Assembly: GCF_965213555.1 (NCBI RefSeq)
Contig: NZ_OZ243890.1
Coordinates: 3,534,001-3,598,000, forward strand
From: Acuticoccus sp965213555
GTDB taxonomy: Bacteria; Pseudomonadota; Alphaproteobacteria; Rhizobiales; Amorphaceae
Length of the DNA stretch: 64,000 nt
Direction: 5' to 3'
Part shown: in pieces, positions 36,424 through 44,718 of the stretch
Numbering within the stretch: the stretch's first letter is position 1
Layout: every line of letters starts with the position of its first letter
Notes under the pieces: generated by a model
What the model saw: the letters and a program-made list of their open reading frames with translations, nothing else
What the model was told of the DNA's origin: nothing
Database searches by the model: none
Program-made: the position numbers and the translations under genes

Positions 36424-36909
36424 GCGCATCGGGCACGCAGGATGACACGCGCGCCACGTCGCTGCGGCGCGATGCCCTAGTCCCGGAACTTCTGGGGACC
36501 GAAGGCGTGCGGTAGCAGCTCGTGCAGAGGGACGACGAGGGTCTCTCAAGCCGAGGTGGTCGCGCACAAGGACGCGGCTGTCTGGTGCGGCGAACTCGCT
36601 GAACACCTGCCTGCAGCGGCCGCAGGGGGTTGCGAGCGCGGCGACGTCCGGACGGTCCGGCCGGTAGCCGACGACGGCAAGGGTCGTCAGCGCGCGGGCT
36701 CCAGCGAGCGCCGCGGCGACCACGGCGTTCATCTCCGCGCAGGCGGACAGCCCGTAGGATGCGTTCTCGACGTTGGCTGCGGCGAACGTAACCGTGCCGT
36801 CGCTCACCGCCGCGCCGACGTGGAACCCGGAGTAGGGGGCGTAGGCGGTGTCGGCGGCGGCGCGGGCCCTCTCAAGGAGCGCCGCCTCGGCCTCACTCGG
36901 CCGCCGCAC
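36343..36909 (-). pseudogene. cdd: Cytidine deaminase with a frameshifted C terminus
   Basis: The first 120 residues are a normal tetrameric cytidine deaminase: P-Y-S-G-F-H-V-G-A-A-V, C-A-E at 57-59 (zinc Cys and catalytic Glu) and P-C-G-R-C at 95-99. After L-G-L-R (about 36544) the open frame turns into arginine-rich sequence running to 36343, overlapping the dehydratase gene antisense. One base over, the expected ending T-L-V-V-P-L-H-E-L-L-P-H-A-F-G-P with a stop at 36477 is perfectly preserved. A one-base insertion near 36543-36547 therefore moved the reading frame. The catalytic core is intact, but a foreign tail of about 66 residues replaces the native end. The GTG start overlaps the mcmA stop. 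Confidence 0.85.
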
Positions 36910-39043
36910 GCGTCGTGTAGCCGAGCCGCTCGTTCAGCGTCGCGATCAGGGACTGCGCCGCGTCGGCGATCACCGTGCCCGGGGGGAAGATCGCCGCCGC
37001 GCCCATCGCCTTCAGCTCGGCGATGTCGGCGGGCGGGATGACACCGCCGATGGCGATGAGGATGTCCTCGCGCCCCTCCGCTGCGAGCGCCTCCTGGAGG
37101 TCGGGCAGCAGCGCGAGGTGCGAGCCGGCCAGGGATGAGACGCCGACGATGTGGACGTCGTTGTCCACCGCCTGCCGCGCGCACTCGGCGGGCGTTGCGA
37201 ACAGCGGGCCGATGTCGACGTCGAACCCGAGGTCGGCGAAGGCGGAGGCGATGACCTTCTGTCCGCGGTCGTGGCCGTCCTGCCCCATCTTGGCGACGAG
37301 GATGCGCGGGCGCCGCCCGTCGGCGTCGGCGAAGGCGTCGGCCTCGCGGCGGACCTCCTCGATGCGCTGGCCCATCGTGCCGGCCTCGCGCTTGTAGACC
37401 CCGGTGATCGCCCGGATCTCGGCCGTGTGGCGACCGAAGGCGCGTTCCATGGCATCGCTCATCTCGCCGACGGTCGCGTGCGCCCGCGCGGCGTCGATGC
37501 ACAGGGCAAGGAGGTTGCCGTCGCCGCGCGCGCCGTCCTCCAGCGCCGTCAGCGCCGCACCGGCCCTCGCCTCGTCCCGCTCGGCGCGAAGGCGGCCGAG
37601 CTTCTCGAGCTGCCGACGTCGCACGTCCGCGTTGTCGACCCTGAGCACCTCCACCTCCTGCTCAACGTCCGGCTTGTAGCGGTTGACGCCAACCACCGTC
37701 TGCTCGCCGGAATCGATCTTGGCCTGGGCGCGAGCCGCTGCCTCCTCGATGCGCAGCTTGGGCGTGCCGGCCTCGATGGCCTTCGCCATGCCGCCAAGGC
37801 CCTCGACCTCCTCGATGTGGGTCATGGCGCGGGCGGCGAGGTCGTGGGTCAGCCGCTCCACCGCGGGCGAGCCGCCCCATGGGTCGATGAAGCGCGTGGT
37901 ACCGGACTCCTGCGCGAGGACGAGCTGCGTGTTGCGCGCGATGCGGGCCGAGAAGTCGGTGGGTAGGGCCAACGCCTCGTCGAGGGCGTTGGTGTGCAGG
38001 GACTGCGTGCCCCCCTGGGTCGCAGCCATCGCCTCGATCATCGTGCGGGCGACGTTGTTGTAGACGTCCTGGGCCGTGAGGGACCAGCCGGACGTCTGGC
38101 AATGCGTGCGTAGCGACGTCGACTTTGGGCTCGTCGGGTTGAACTCGCGCTCGATCAGCGTTGCCCAGAGGAAGCGGGCGGCGCGCAACTTCGCGACCTC
38201 CATGAAGAAGTGCATGCCGATCGCCCAGAAGAACGACAGTCGCGGCGCGAAGCTGTCGACGTCGAGCCCGGCGGCGACGCCGGCGCGCACGTACTCAAGG
38301 CCGTTGGCGAGCGTGTAGGCGAGCTCGAGGTCCGCCGTCGCCCCTGCCTCCTGCATGTGGTAGCCTGAGATGGAGATCGAGTTGTAGCGGGGCATGTGCT
38401 GCGCGGTGTGCGCGAAGATGTCCGACACGATCCGCATCGACGGGCGAGGCGGATAGATGAACGTGTTTCGGACCATGAACTCCTTCAGGATGTCGTTCTG
38501 GATGGTGCCGGACAGCTTGTCCTGGGGGACGCCCTGCTCCTCGGCGGCGACGATGTACAGTGCAAGGACCGGAAGCACCGCGCCGTTCATCGTCATGGAG
38601 ACGCTCATCTCCTCGAGCGGGATGCCGTCGAAGAGGGTTCGCATGTCGAGGATGGAGTCGATGGCGACACCCGCCATGCCGACGTCGCCGGTGACGCGGG
38701 GATGGTCCGAATCATAGCCCCGGTGCGTGGCAAGGTCGAAGGCGATCGACAGCCCCTTCTGTCCGGCCGCCAGGTTGCGCCGGTAGAACGCGTTGGACTC
38801 CTCGGCGGTGGAGAAGCCGGCGTACTGGCGGATCGTCCAAGGCTTCTGGACGTACATCGTTGGGTACGGTCCCCGGATGTAGGGCGGAGCGCCAGGGACG
38901 GTGTCGAGCGGCAGGCCCTCGACGGCGGTGGGGTCGACGCGCGGGGCGATGGCGACCCCCTCGGCGGTCATCCATGGCTCGGTGGGTGCTGAAGCTGCGG
39001 CACTGCGGCGAGTGTACGGGACGGTGCGAAAGTCCGGCGTCAT
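36893..39043 (-). CDS. mcmA: Methylmalonyl-CoA mutase, large (catalytic, cobalamin-binding) subunit
   Basis: A 716-residue adenosylcobalamin-dependent mutase subunit converting (R)-methylmalonyl-CoA to succinyl-CoA. The N-terminal TIM barrel includes R-Q-Y-A-G-F-S-T-A-E-E, the conserved G-L-S-I-A-F-D-L-A-T-H-R-G-Y-D-S-D and T-S-G-W-S-L-T-A-Q-D-V-Y-N-N. The C-terminal B12 domain has M-G-Q-D-G-H-D-R-G, with His591 as lower cobalt ligand. S-S-L-A-G-S-H and G-G-V-I-P-P-A-D follow. The ATG at 39043 lies one base past the mcmB stop, so the two subunits are translationally linked. An in-frame upstream start at 39163 would only add shadow sequence from mcmB. Confidence 0.96.
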   Translation of the reverse strand: MTPDFRTVPYTRRSAAASAPTEPWMTAEGVAIAPRVDPTAVEGLPLDTVPGAPPYIRGPYPTMYVQKPWTIRQYAGFSTAEESNAFYRRNLAAGQKGLSIAFDLATHRGYDSDHPRVTGDVGMAGVAIDSILDMRTLFDGIPLEEMSVSMTMNGAVLPVLALYIVAAEEQGVPQDKLSGTIQNDILKEFMVRNTFIYPPRPSMRIVSDIFAHTAQHMPRYNSISISGYHMQEAGATADLELAYTLANGLEYVRAGVAAGLDVDSFAPRLSFFWAIGMHFFMEVAKLRAARFLWATLIEREFNPTSPKSTSLRTHCQTSGWSLTAQDVYNNVARTMIEAMAATQGGTQSLHTNALDEALALPTDFSARIARNTQLVLAQESGTTRFIDPWGGSPAVERLTHDLAARAMTHIEEVEGLGGMAKAIEAGTPKLRIEEAAARAQAKIDSGEQTVVGVNRYKPDVEQEVEVLRVDNADVRRRQLEKLGRLRAERDEARAGAALTALEDGARGDGNLLALCIDAARAHATVGEMSDAMERAFGRHTAEIRAITGVYKREAGTMGQRIEEVRREADAFADADGRRPRILVAKMGQDGHDRGQKVIASAFADLGFDVDIGPLFATPAECARQAVDNDVHIVGVSSLAGSHLALLPDLQEALAAEGREDILIAIGGVIPPADIAELKAMGAAAIFPPGTVIADAAQSLIATLNERLGYTTRAAAE

Positions 39044-39044
39044 G

Positions 39045-40526
39045 TCAGCCTCCGAAGGCGGCAGCCGCGCGCTCGGGCGCGATGGCGGGACCCGACGGCA
39101 CGGTCCCGTCAGTAAGGTCCGCGAGGGTGGCGCCGCGGGCAGCGGCGGCAACGAGGTCGGCAAAGCGATCGCCGTCGGGCGCCTCCGCGGTATCGGCGGG
39201 AGGCGCGACCGGAGCGGCGCTCGGCACGGCCGAGGGCGAGGCCGGCGGGTGGATCGTGACGCCGATGATCGCGCGCTCGCCCAAGCTCAGCCGCTCGGTC
39301 GCGGCCTCGGCGTCGGCCTGGACGGCCTCGGCGAGGCGACCTGACGCCACGACGTCGAGGTCGCCCTCCCAGGCCTGGAACCTTGCCCATGCAGCCTGCG
39401 CGAGCGCATCGGTGTAGGCCTCGACGGCGCCAGCGCCAGCGCCGGGATCGTCGAGCCTTGCGACGTGCGACTCCTCGATGAGCAGCGACTGGATGTTGCG
39501 CGCGAGGCGGCGGGCGAACGGGGTGCCCTCGGCGTCGAACGGCAGCACGCTCACGCTGTCCGCGCCGCCGACGCCGGCCGCGAAGGCGGCGATGGTGAGG
39601 CGCAGCAGGTTGGTCTGCGGGTCGGAGTAGGCGAGCATGCGATGGGACGTCTCGGCGTGCAGCGCGAGCGGCGCGTCCGAGCCGCACGCCTGTGCGACGA
39701 GCGCGTGGAGACGACGGGCGGCGCGCAGCTTGGCGATGGTCGCGAACTGGTCCTCGCTCGCCGACAGCGCCATGCCGATGGACGGCAGCGCCTCGCATGG
39801 TGGAACGCCACCTTCGTCGAGGCGGCGCAGCAGCGTCGCCACCACGTGCATCGCGAAGGCGAGTTCGGTGGCGGCTGAGGCGCCGGCCTCTGCGACGATC
39901 CGGCCGTCGGCGAGGAACACCGTGCCCGGCACGCCGAGGCGTCGGAACGCGGCGTGTGCGTCAGCGAGGGCGACGGAAGATGCGAAGTCCGAAGGAGCGC
40001 CCGCCGCGGCCGCGCCGACGGGGTCGAGGCCCGCGGCGAGCTGGGCGGGGGGAGTGCCGCGGCGCTCGACGAGAGCAGCGAGGAGCGCGAGTGCGGCACG
40101 GCCCCGCGCGCCGGCTTCCAGGCGCAGCGGCACGAGCTCGAGCTTGATGTCGTCGAGGGCGGCGTCGAGCGCGTCCACGGTCGCCGCCGTGAGGCCCCGT
40201 CCGTGCGCGGAGGGGGCGCCCGCGAACACGAGGGTGAGCGCGGTGGCACCGTTTTCGAGGTCGGCTCGCGCCTGCGCGGCGCTGTCCGGCCCGTCGACCC
40301 GCTGAACGACCTGCCAAGGCCGGTGGTACGGGCGGCCGAGCGCGGCAGGCTCGGTCGGTGCGTAGAGCGGACGCAGGGGAAAGCCGCTCGCGGTCCCGGT
40401 GTCGAGGGACTCGAGGGGTTCGCCGCGCAGCGCCTTCTCGGCAAGGGGGCGCCAAGCCTCCATCAGCGCGTCCTGCCCGTCGGGCCTGACCCACCCAAGC
40501 GGTCCGGCTTGCGCCGCATCGGTCAT
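39045..40526 (-). CDS. mcmB: Methylmalonyl-CoA mutase, small subunit
   Basis: A 493-residue non-catalytic partner of the mutase. It has a divergent TIM barrel, with segments such as G-F-P-L-R-P-L-Y and R-P-W-Q-V-V-Q-R-V-D near the N terminus and H-A-E-T-S-H-R-M-L-A-Y-S-D-P-Q-T-N-L-L-R near 295. Toward the end it is Pro/Ala-rich, and it lacks a recognisable D-x-H-x-x-G cobalamin motif, so it stays structural. It is shorter than many small subunits (often about 600 residues), which usually retain a degenerate B12-like domain; here that domain is largely missing. First gene of the mcmB-mcmA operon, divergent from the M20 peptidase gene. Confidence 0.9.
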   Translation of the reverse strand: MTDAAQAGPLGWVRPDGQDALMEAWRPLAEKALRGEPLESLDTGTASGFPLRPLYAPTEPAALGRPYHRPWQVVQRVDGPDSAAQARADLENGATALTLVFAGAPSAHGRGLTAATVDALDAALDDIKLELVPLRLEAGARGRAALALLAALVERRGTPPAQLAAGLDPVGAAAAGAPSDFASSVALADAHAAFRRLGVPGTVFLADGRIVAEAGASAATELAFAMHVVATLLRRLDEGGVPPCEALPSIGMALSASEDQFATIAKLRAARRLHALVAQACGSDAPLALHAETSHRMLAYSDPQTNLLRLTIAAFAAGVGGADSVSVLPFDAEGTPFARRLARNIQSLLIEESHVARLDDPGAGAGAVEAYTDALAQAAWARFQAWEGDLDVVASGRLAEAVQADAEAATERLSLGERAIIGVTIHPPASPSAVPSAAPVAPPADTAEAPDGDRFADLVAAAARGATLADLTDGTVPSGPAIAPERAAAAFGG

Positions 40527-40591
40527 CGTGGTTGTCCCCCCCTTCGCATTATTGCCTTGCTGCCCAAGATGGCAACCGGAAGGACCGACCC

Positions 40592-41968
40592 ATGAACCTC
40601 GACGCGATCCTTTCGCGCATCGACGACGACCTCGACGAGAGCCTCGAGCGGCTGTTCGCGTTCCTGCGCATTCCGTCGATCTCGACGGACCCGGCCTACG
40701 ATGCAGCGTGCCGCGACGCCGCGACCTGGCTGAACGAGGACTTCGCCGCGATGGGGTTCTCCTCCAAGGTGCGCCCGACCACTGGCAAACCGATGGTCCT
40801 TGCCAAGAGCAACGGTAGCGCGGACGGCCCTACGATCCTGTTCTACGGCCACTACGACGTCCAACCCGTGGACCCGCTGGACCTTTGGGAGGAGGACCCC
40901 TTCGCGCCGCGCCTCGTCACGCGGGCGGACGGCACGAGGATGATCGTCGCGCGCGGGGCGTGTGACGACAAGGGTCAATTGATGACGTTCGTGGAGGCGG
41001 TGCGCGCGATCCTCAACGTCGAGGGGCGTTTGCCGGTGCCGCTCACCATCCTCATCGAGGGGGAGGAGGAGTCCGGCTCGCCGAGCCTGCCCGCGTTCCT
41101 GGCGAGCGCGGGCGATGAGCTGCGCGCCGACGCGGCCTTCGTCTGCGACACCGGGATGTGGGACGCCGAGACGCCGGCGATCGCACTTTCCCTGCGCGGG
41201 CTCGTGGGCGAGGAGATCACCGTGCGTTGTGCCAACCGCGACCTGCATTCGGGACAGTTCGGCGGACCCGCGCGCAACCCCAACCACGTCCTGGCGCAGA
41301 TCCTTGCCGACCTCCACGACGCGGACGGGCGCGTGGCAGTGCCTGGGTTCTATGATGGCGTCGTCGAGGTGCCGCCGGAGACCAAGGCGAACTGGGATGG
41401 CCTCGGGCTGTCGGCGGAGGCGTTCCTCGGCCCCATCGGGCTGTCCGAGCCGGCTGGGGAGAAGGACCGCACCGTCCTCGAAAAGGTCTGGGCGCGCCCG
41501 ACGCTGGAGGTCAATGGGATGTGGGGCGGCTACACCGGCCGAGGCTTCAAGACGGTGATCCCGGCCGAGGCGCGCGCCAAGGTCTCCTTCCGCCTGGTCG
41601 GCGAACAAGAGCCGGAACGGCTGCGCGAGGCGTTTCGCGCGTTCGTCCGCGAGCGTGTGCCTGCGGACTGCTCGGTGGAGTTCGCTGAGCACGGGGGAAG
41701 TCCGGCGCTCACCGTCCCCGTCGACTGGCCGATGCTGCGGCTCGGACAGGAGGCGCTGGCGGACGAGTGGGGACGGCCGACGGCGATGGTCGGGATGGGG
41801 GGCTCGATCCCCATCGTGCACGCCTTCAAGCACAAGCTTGGCATGGACAGCCTGATGATCGGCTTTGCGCTGGAGGACGACAACGTCCATTCGCCCAACG
41901 AGAAGTACGACCTGACCTCGTTCCACAAGGGCATCCGATCCTGGGCGAGGGTGCTCGCCGCGCTGTGA
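40592..41968 (+). CDS. M20-family metallopeptidase (dipeptidase)
   Basis: A 458-residue zinc dipeptidase of the M20 family, carnosinase-like. Metal ligands are visible in Y-G-H-Y-D-V-Q-P (His87), G-A-C-D-D-K-G, E-G-E-E-E-S-G-S (general base and ligand Glu), F-V-C-D-T-G and the C-terminal N-V-H-S-P-N-E-K. The lid/dimerisation domain lies at about 190-380. GGAAGGA precedes the ATG at 40592; an in-frame start at 40532 would add residues from the divergent promoter region and is unlikely. It probably hydrolyses dipeptides in the cytoplasm, as no signal peptide is visible. Confidence 0.92.
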   Translation: MNLDAILSRIDDDLDESLERLFAFLRIPSISTDPAYDAACRDAATWLNEDFAAMGFSSKVRPTTGKPMVLAKSNGSADGPTILFYGHYDVQPVDPLDLWEEDPFAPRLVTRADGTRMIVARGACDDKGQLMTFVEAVRAILNVEGRLPVPLTILIEGEEESGSPSLPAFLASAGDELRADAAFVCDTGMWDAETPAIALSLRGLVGEEITVRCANRDLHSGQFGGPARNPNHVLAQILADLHDADGRVAVPGFYDGVVEVPPETKANWDGLGLSAEAFLGPIGLSEPAGEKDRTVLEKVWARPTLEVNGMWGGYTGRGFKTVIPAEARAKVSFRLVGEQEPERLREAFRAFVRERVPADCSVEFAEHGGSPALTVPVDWPMLRLGQEALADEWGRPTAMVGMGGSIPIVHAFKHKLGMDSLMIGFALEDDNVHSPNEKYDLTSFHKGIRSWARVLAAL

Positions 41969-42053
41969 CGCTGCGGCGTCGCGCCAGCGGACAGCGCGGA
42001 ACGCGGGTCCGTCGCCGTCGTTCTACGCCCATGCGAACTGTAGCGAGGCGAAC

Positions 42054-42725
42054 ATGAGCTCTACGGACACCGGGGTGCTACGCGATCCGCTCTACGGCGC
42101 GATGACCCTGAACTGGAAGTGGATGCTCGCGCTCGGGCTCCTGATGGCCGTGCTCGGCATCATCGGTCTCGGGATGACGTACGCGCTGACCATCGTCGGC
42201 GTCCTATGGTTCGGCGTGCTCGCCATCGTGGGCGGGATCGCGCAGGTCATCGATGCCTTCAAGTACAAGGGCTGGCGAGGGTTCGCGGCTCACCTTCTGA
42301 TGGGCCTCCTCTACATCGGCGCGGGCGTGGTCCTCATCGTCCTGCCCGTCCAGTCGGCTTGGTGGCTGACGCTGCTGATCGGCGCTGTCTTCATCATCAC
42401 CGGCGTCCTGCGGCTTGTCACCGCCTTCCAGATGCGCGGTGGCGGTTCGGGCAGCGTGTGGCTTGGGCTCACCGGCGTCATCTCGCTGGTTCTGGGCGCG
42501 ATGATCTTTGCGGTCGTCGATCTTCCCGACACCGAGGCGCTGGCGACCCTGGAGGGGGCGGAGGGCTGGTTCCTCGAGTGGGGTTGGGTGATCGGCCTCT
42601 TCATCGCCATCGAGTTCATCGTGCACGGCGCGTCGCTGGTGGCCCTGTCCTTCACCGCGAGGAACCGCGGCAACGCGGCGACCGCCGAGGAGGCCCGTCG
42701 GGGCGAGGCGCCTCAATCGGTCTGA
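42054..42725 (+). CDS. HdeD/DUF308-family membrane protein
   Basis: A 223-residue protein with six predicted membrane helices in the HdeD (DUF308) pattern. Examples are W-M-L-A-L-G-L-L-M-A-V-L-G near residue 23, A-I-V-G-G-I-A-Q-V-I-D-A-F near 57, and a third pair with I-G-L-F-I-A-I-E-F-I-V-H-G. E. coli HdeD contributes to acid resistance at high cell density; the molecular mechanism is unknown. GAGGCGA lies before the ATG at 42054. It is on the same strand as the M20 peptidase and the NAGGN genes but separated from the latter by about 200 bases. Confidence 0.88.
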   Translation: MSSTDTGVLRDPLYGAMTLNWKWMLALGLLMAVLGIIGLGMTYALTIVGVLWFGVLAIVGGIAQVIDAFKYKGWRGFAAHLLMGLLYIGAGVVLIVLPVQSAWWLTLLIGAVFIITGVLRLVTAFQMRGGGSGSVWLGLTGVISLVLGAMIFAVVDLPDTEALATLEGAEGWFLEWGWVIGLFIAIEFIVHGASLVALSFTARNRGNAATAEEARRGEAPQSV

Positions 42726-42933
42726 GGACGCTGCGACTCGGTAGCCCCCACGGTGTGGTTCGCGTTGCTCGGGGCGGTCTCCTCCATACATGGCGGTGCA
42801 TCGTCCTGTCGTCGGCTGTGGTACACCGACAAAAGTCAGGTCCGCGCGCGAACCCTGCCGGGATGCCCGACGGGCCTATCCTTTCCAGGTATTGTCGCCT
42901 AACAAGCAGCGCGGAATTGGGAGCACGCGCTCG

Positions 42934-44709
42934 ATGTGCGGGATTTGTGGTGAGGTCCGGTTCGACGGGGCGCAAGCCTCGGTGCCGGCCGTCGTCACCA
43001 TGGCCGAGGCGATGGCGCCACGCGGTCCGGACGGCGCCGGCCTCCTGGCACGGGACGCCTTTGCGTTCGGCCACCGGCGGCTGACGATCATCGACCTTTC
43101 GGTGCGCTCATCGCAGCCGATGACGGACCCGCAGCTCGGTCTCTCCATCGTCTTCAACGGCTGCATCTACAACTACCCAGAGCTGCGCGCCGAGCTGGAG
43201 GGGAGGGGCTACGCGTTCTTCTCCTCGGGCGACACCGAGGTGATCCTCAAGGCGTATCACGCCTGGGGCGCCGACTGCGTGAAGCGCTTCCATGGGATGT
43301 TCGCATTCGCGATCCACGAGCGCGACAGCGGGCGCGTCGTGCTGGGTCGCGACCGCTTCGGCATCAAGCCGATGTACCTCGCGCACGGTCCGGGACGGCT
43401 GCGCTTCGCCTCGTCGCTTCAGGCGCTGCTCGCGGCCGGGGACCTCGACACCTCGATCGACCCCGTCGCGCTCAACCACTACATGTCGTTCCATGCGGTG
43501 GTGCCGCCGCCACGCACCATCCTATCGGGAGTGCGCAAGCTCCCGCCGGCGACCGTACGCGTCATCGAGCCGGACGGCCGCTCGTCCGACACGGTGTATT
43601 GGGAGGTGAGCTACGCGCGCGACGCTGCCGACGTCGCGACGTCGGCGCAGGAGTGGCGCGACCGTGTGCTTGGCGCGCTGCGAACGGCGGTGGATCGGCG
43701 CATGGTCGCCGACGTGCCGGTCGGCGTGCTCCTGTCGGGTGGCGTCGACTCATCGGTGATCGTCGCGCTGCTCGCCGAGGCGGGCCAGACCGGGCTGAAA
43801 ACGTTCTCCATCGGCTTCGAGGATGCGCACGGTGAGCTCGGCAACGAGTACGAGTACTCCGACCTCATCGCCGAGCGGTTCGGCACCGACCACCACAAGA
43901 TCTTCATCCCTTCATCGGAGATGATCGAGGCGCTGCCGGCGACCGTCGCCGCGATGCCGGAACCGATGGTGTCCTACGACAACGTCGGGTTCTTCCTGCT
44001 GTCGCGGGAGGTCGCCAAGCACATCAAGGTCGTCCAGTCGGGTCAGGGCGCCGACGAGGTGTTCGGCGGCTACCACTGGTATCCTCCCATGGCGGCGGCG
44101 AACGATCCGCTCGCCACGTACTCCGAGGCGTTCTTCGATCGGTCGTGGGAGCGCATGCAGCAGGAGGTCGCGGCACCCTACCTTTGCGATCGGGACGAGG
44201 CGACTGAGTTCGTGCGCGATCGGTTCGCGATGTCCGGGGCGGATGATCCGGTGGACAAGGCGCTGAGGATCGACTCGACGGTGATGTTGGTGGACGACCC
44301 GGTGAAGCGGGTCGACGCGATGACGATGGCGTGGGGGCTCGAGGCGCGGGTGCCGTTCCTCGACCACGAGCTTTGCGAGCTCGCCGCCCGCATCCCGGCG
44401 CAGCATAAGCTCAACGACGGAGGCAAGGGCGTCCTCAAGGACGTCGCGCGCGGGCTCGTTCCGCACGAGGTCATCGACCGCAAGAAGGGGTACTTCCCCG
44501 TGCCGGCGTTGAAGTACATCTCCGGCCCGGTGAAGGAGATGGTCGGGGACGTGCTCGGCGCGCGGGCGGCGAAGGATCGCGGGCTGTTCAATCCAGCCTA
44601 CCTCGACCGGCTCCTCGCCGACCCCCCGGCGCACATCACGCCGCTTCGCGGCTCCGAGCTGTGGCAGGTCGCCCTGCTCGAGATGTGGCTGCAAACCCAT
44701 CGGATCTGA
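42934..44709 (+). CDS. asnO: N-acetylglutaminylglutamine amidotransferase (asparagine synthase-like)
   Basis: A 591-residue glutamine-dependent amidotransferase of the AsnB family. The N-terminal Cys2 of M-C-G-I-C-G is the class II glutaminase nucleophile, which fixes the start at 42934. The synthetase domain has the ATP pyrophosphatase loop L-S-G-G-V-D-S-S (267-274) and S-G-Q-G-A-D-E-V-F-G-G-Y. The adjacent ngg and M42 peptidase genes identify the role. It amidates N-acetylglutaminylglutamine to the dipeptide amide NAGGN, a compatible solute made under osmotic stress. The operon continues with ngg ten bases downstream. Confidence 0.93.
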   Translation: MCGICGEVRFDGAQASVPAVVTMAEAMAPRGPDGAGLLARDAFAFGHRRLTIIDLSVRSSQPMTDPQLGLSIVFNGCIYNYPELRAELEGRGYAFFSSGDTEVILKAYHAWGADCVKRFHGMFAFAIHERDSGRVVLGRDRFGIKPMYLAHGPGRLRFASSLQALLAAGDLDTSIDPVALNHYMSFHAVVPPPRTILSGVRKLPPATVRVIEPDGRSSDTVYWEVSYARDAADVATSAQEWRDRVLGALRTAVDRRMVADVPVGVLLSGGVDSSVIVALLAEAGQTGLKTFSIGFEDAHGELGNEYEYSDLIAERFGTDHHKIFIPSSEMIEALPATVAAMPEPMVSYDNVGFFLLSREVAKHIKVVQSGQGADEVFGGYHWYPPMAAANDPLATYSEAFFDRSWERMQQEVAAPYLCDRDEATEFVRDRFAMSGADDPVDKALRIDSTVMLVDDPVKRVDAMTMAWGLEARVPFLDHELCELAARIPAQHKLNDGGKGVLKDVARGLVPHEVIDRKKGYFPVPALKYISGPVKEMVGDVLGARAAKDRGLFNPAYLDRLLADPPAHITPLRGSELWQVALLEMWLQTHRI

Positions 44710-44718
44710 GGAGCACCG

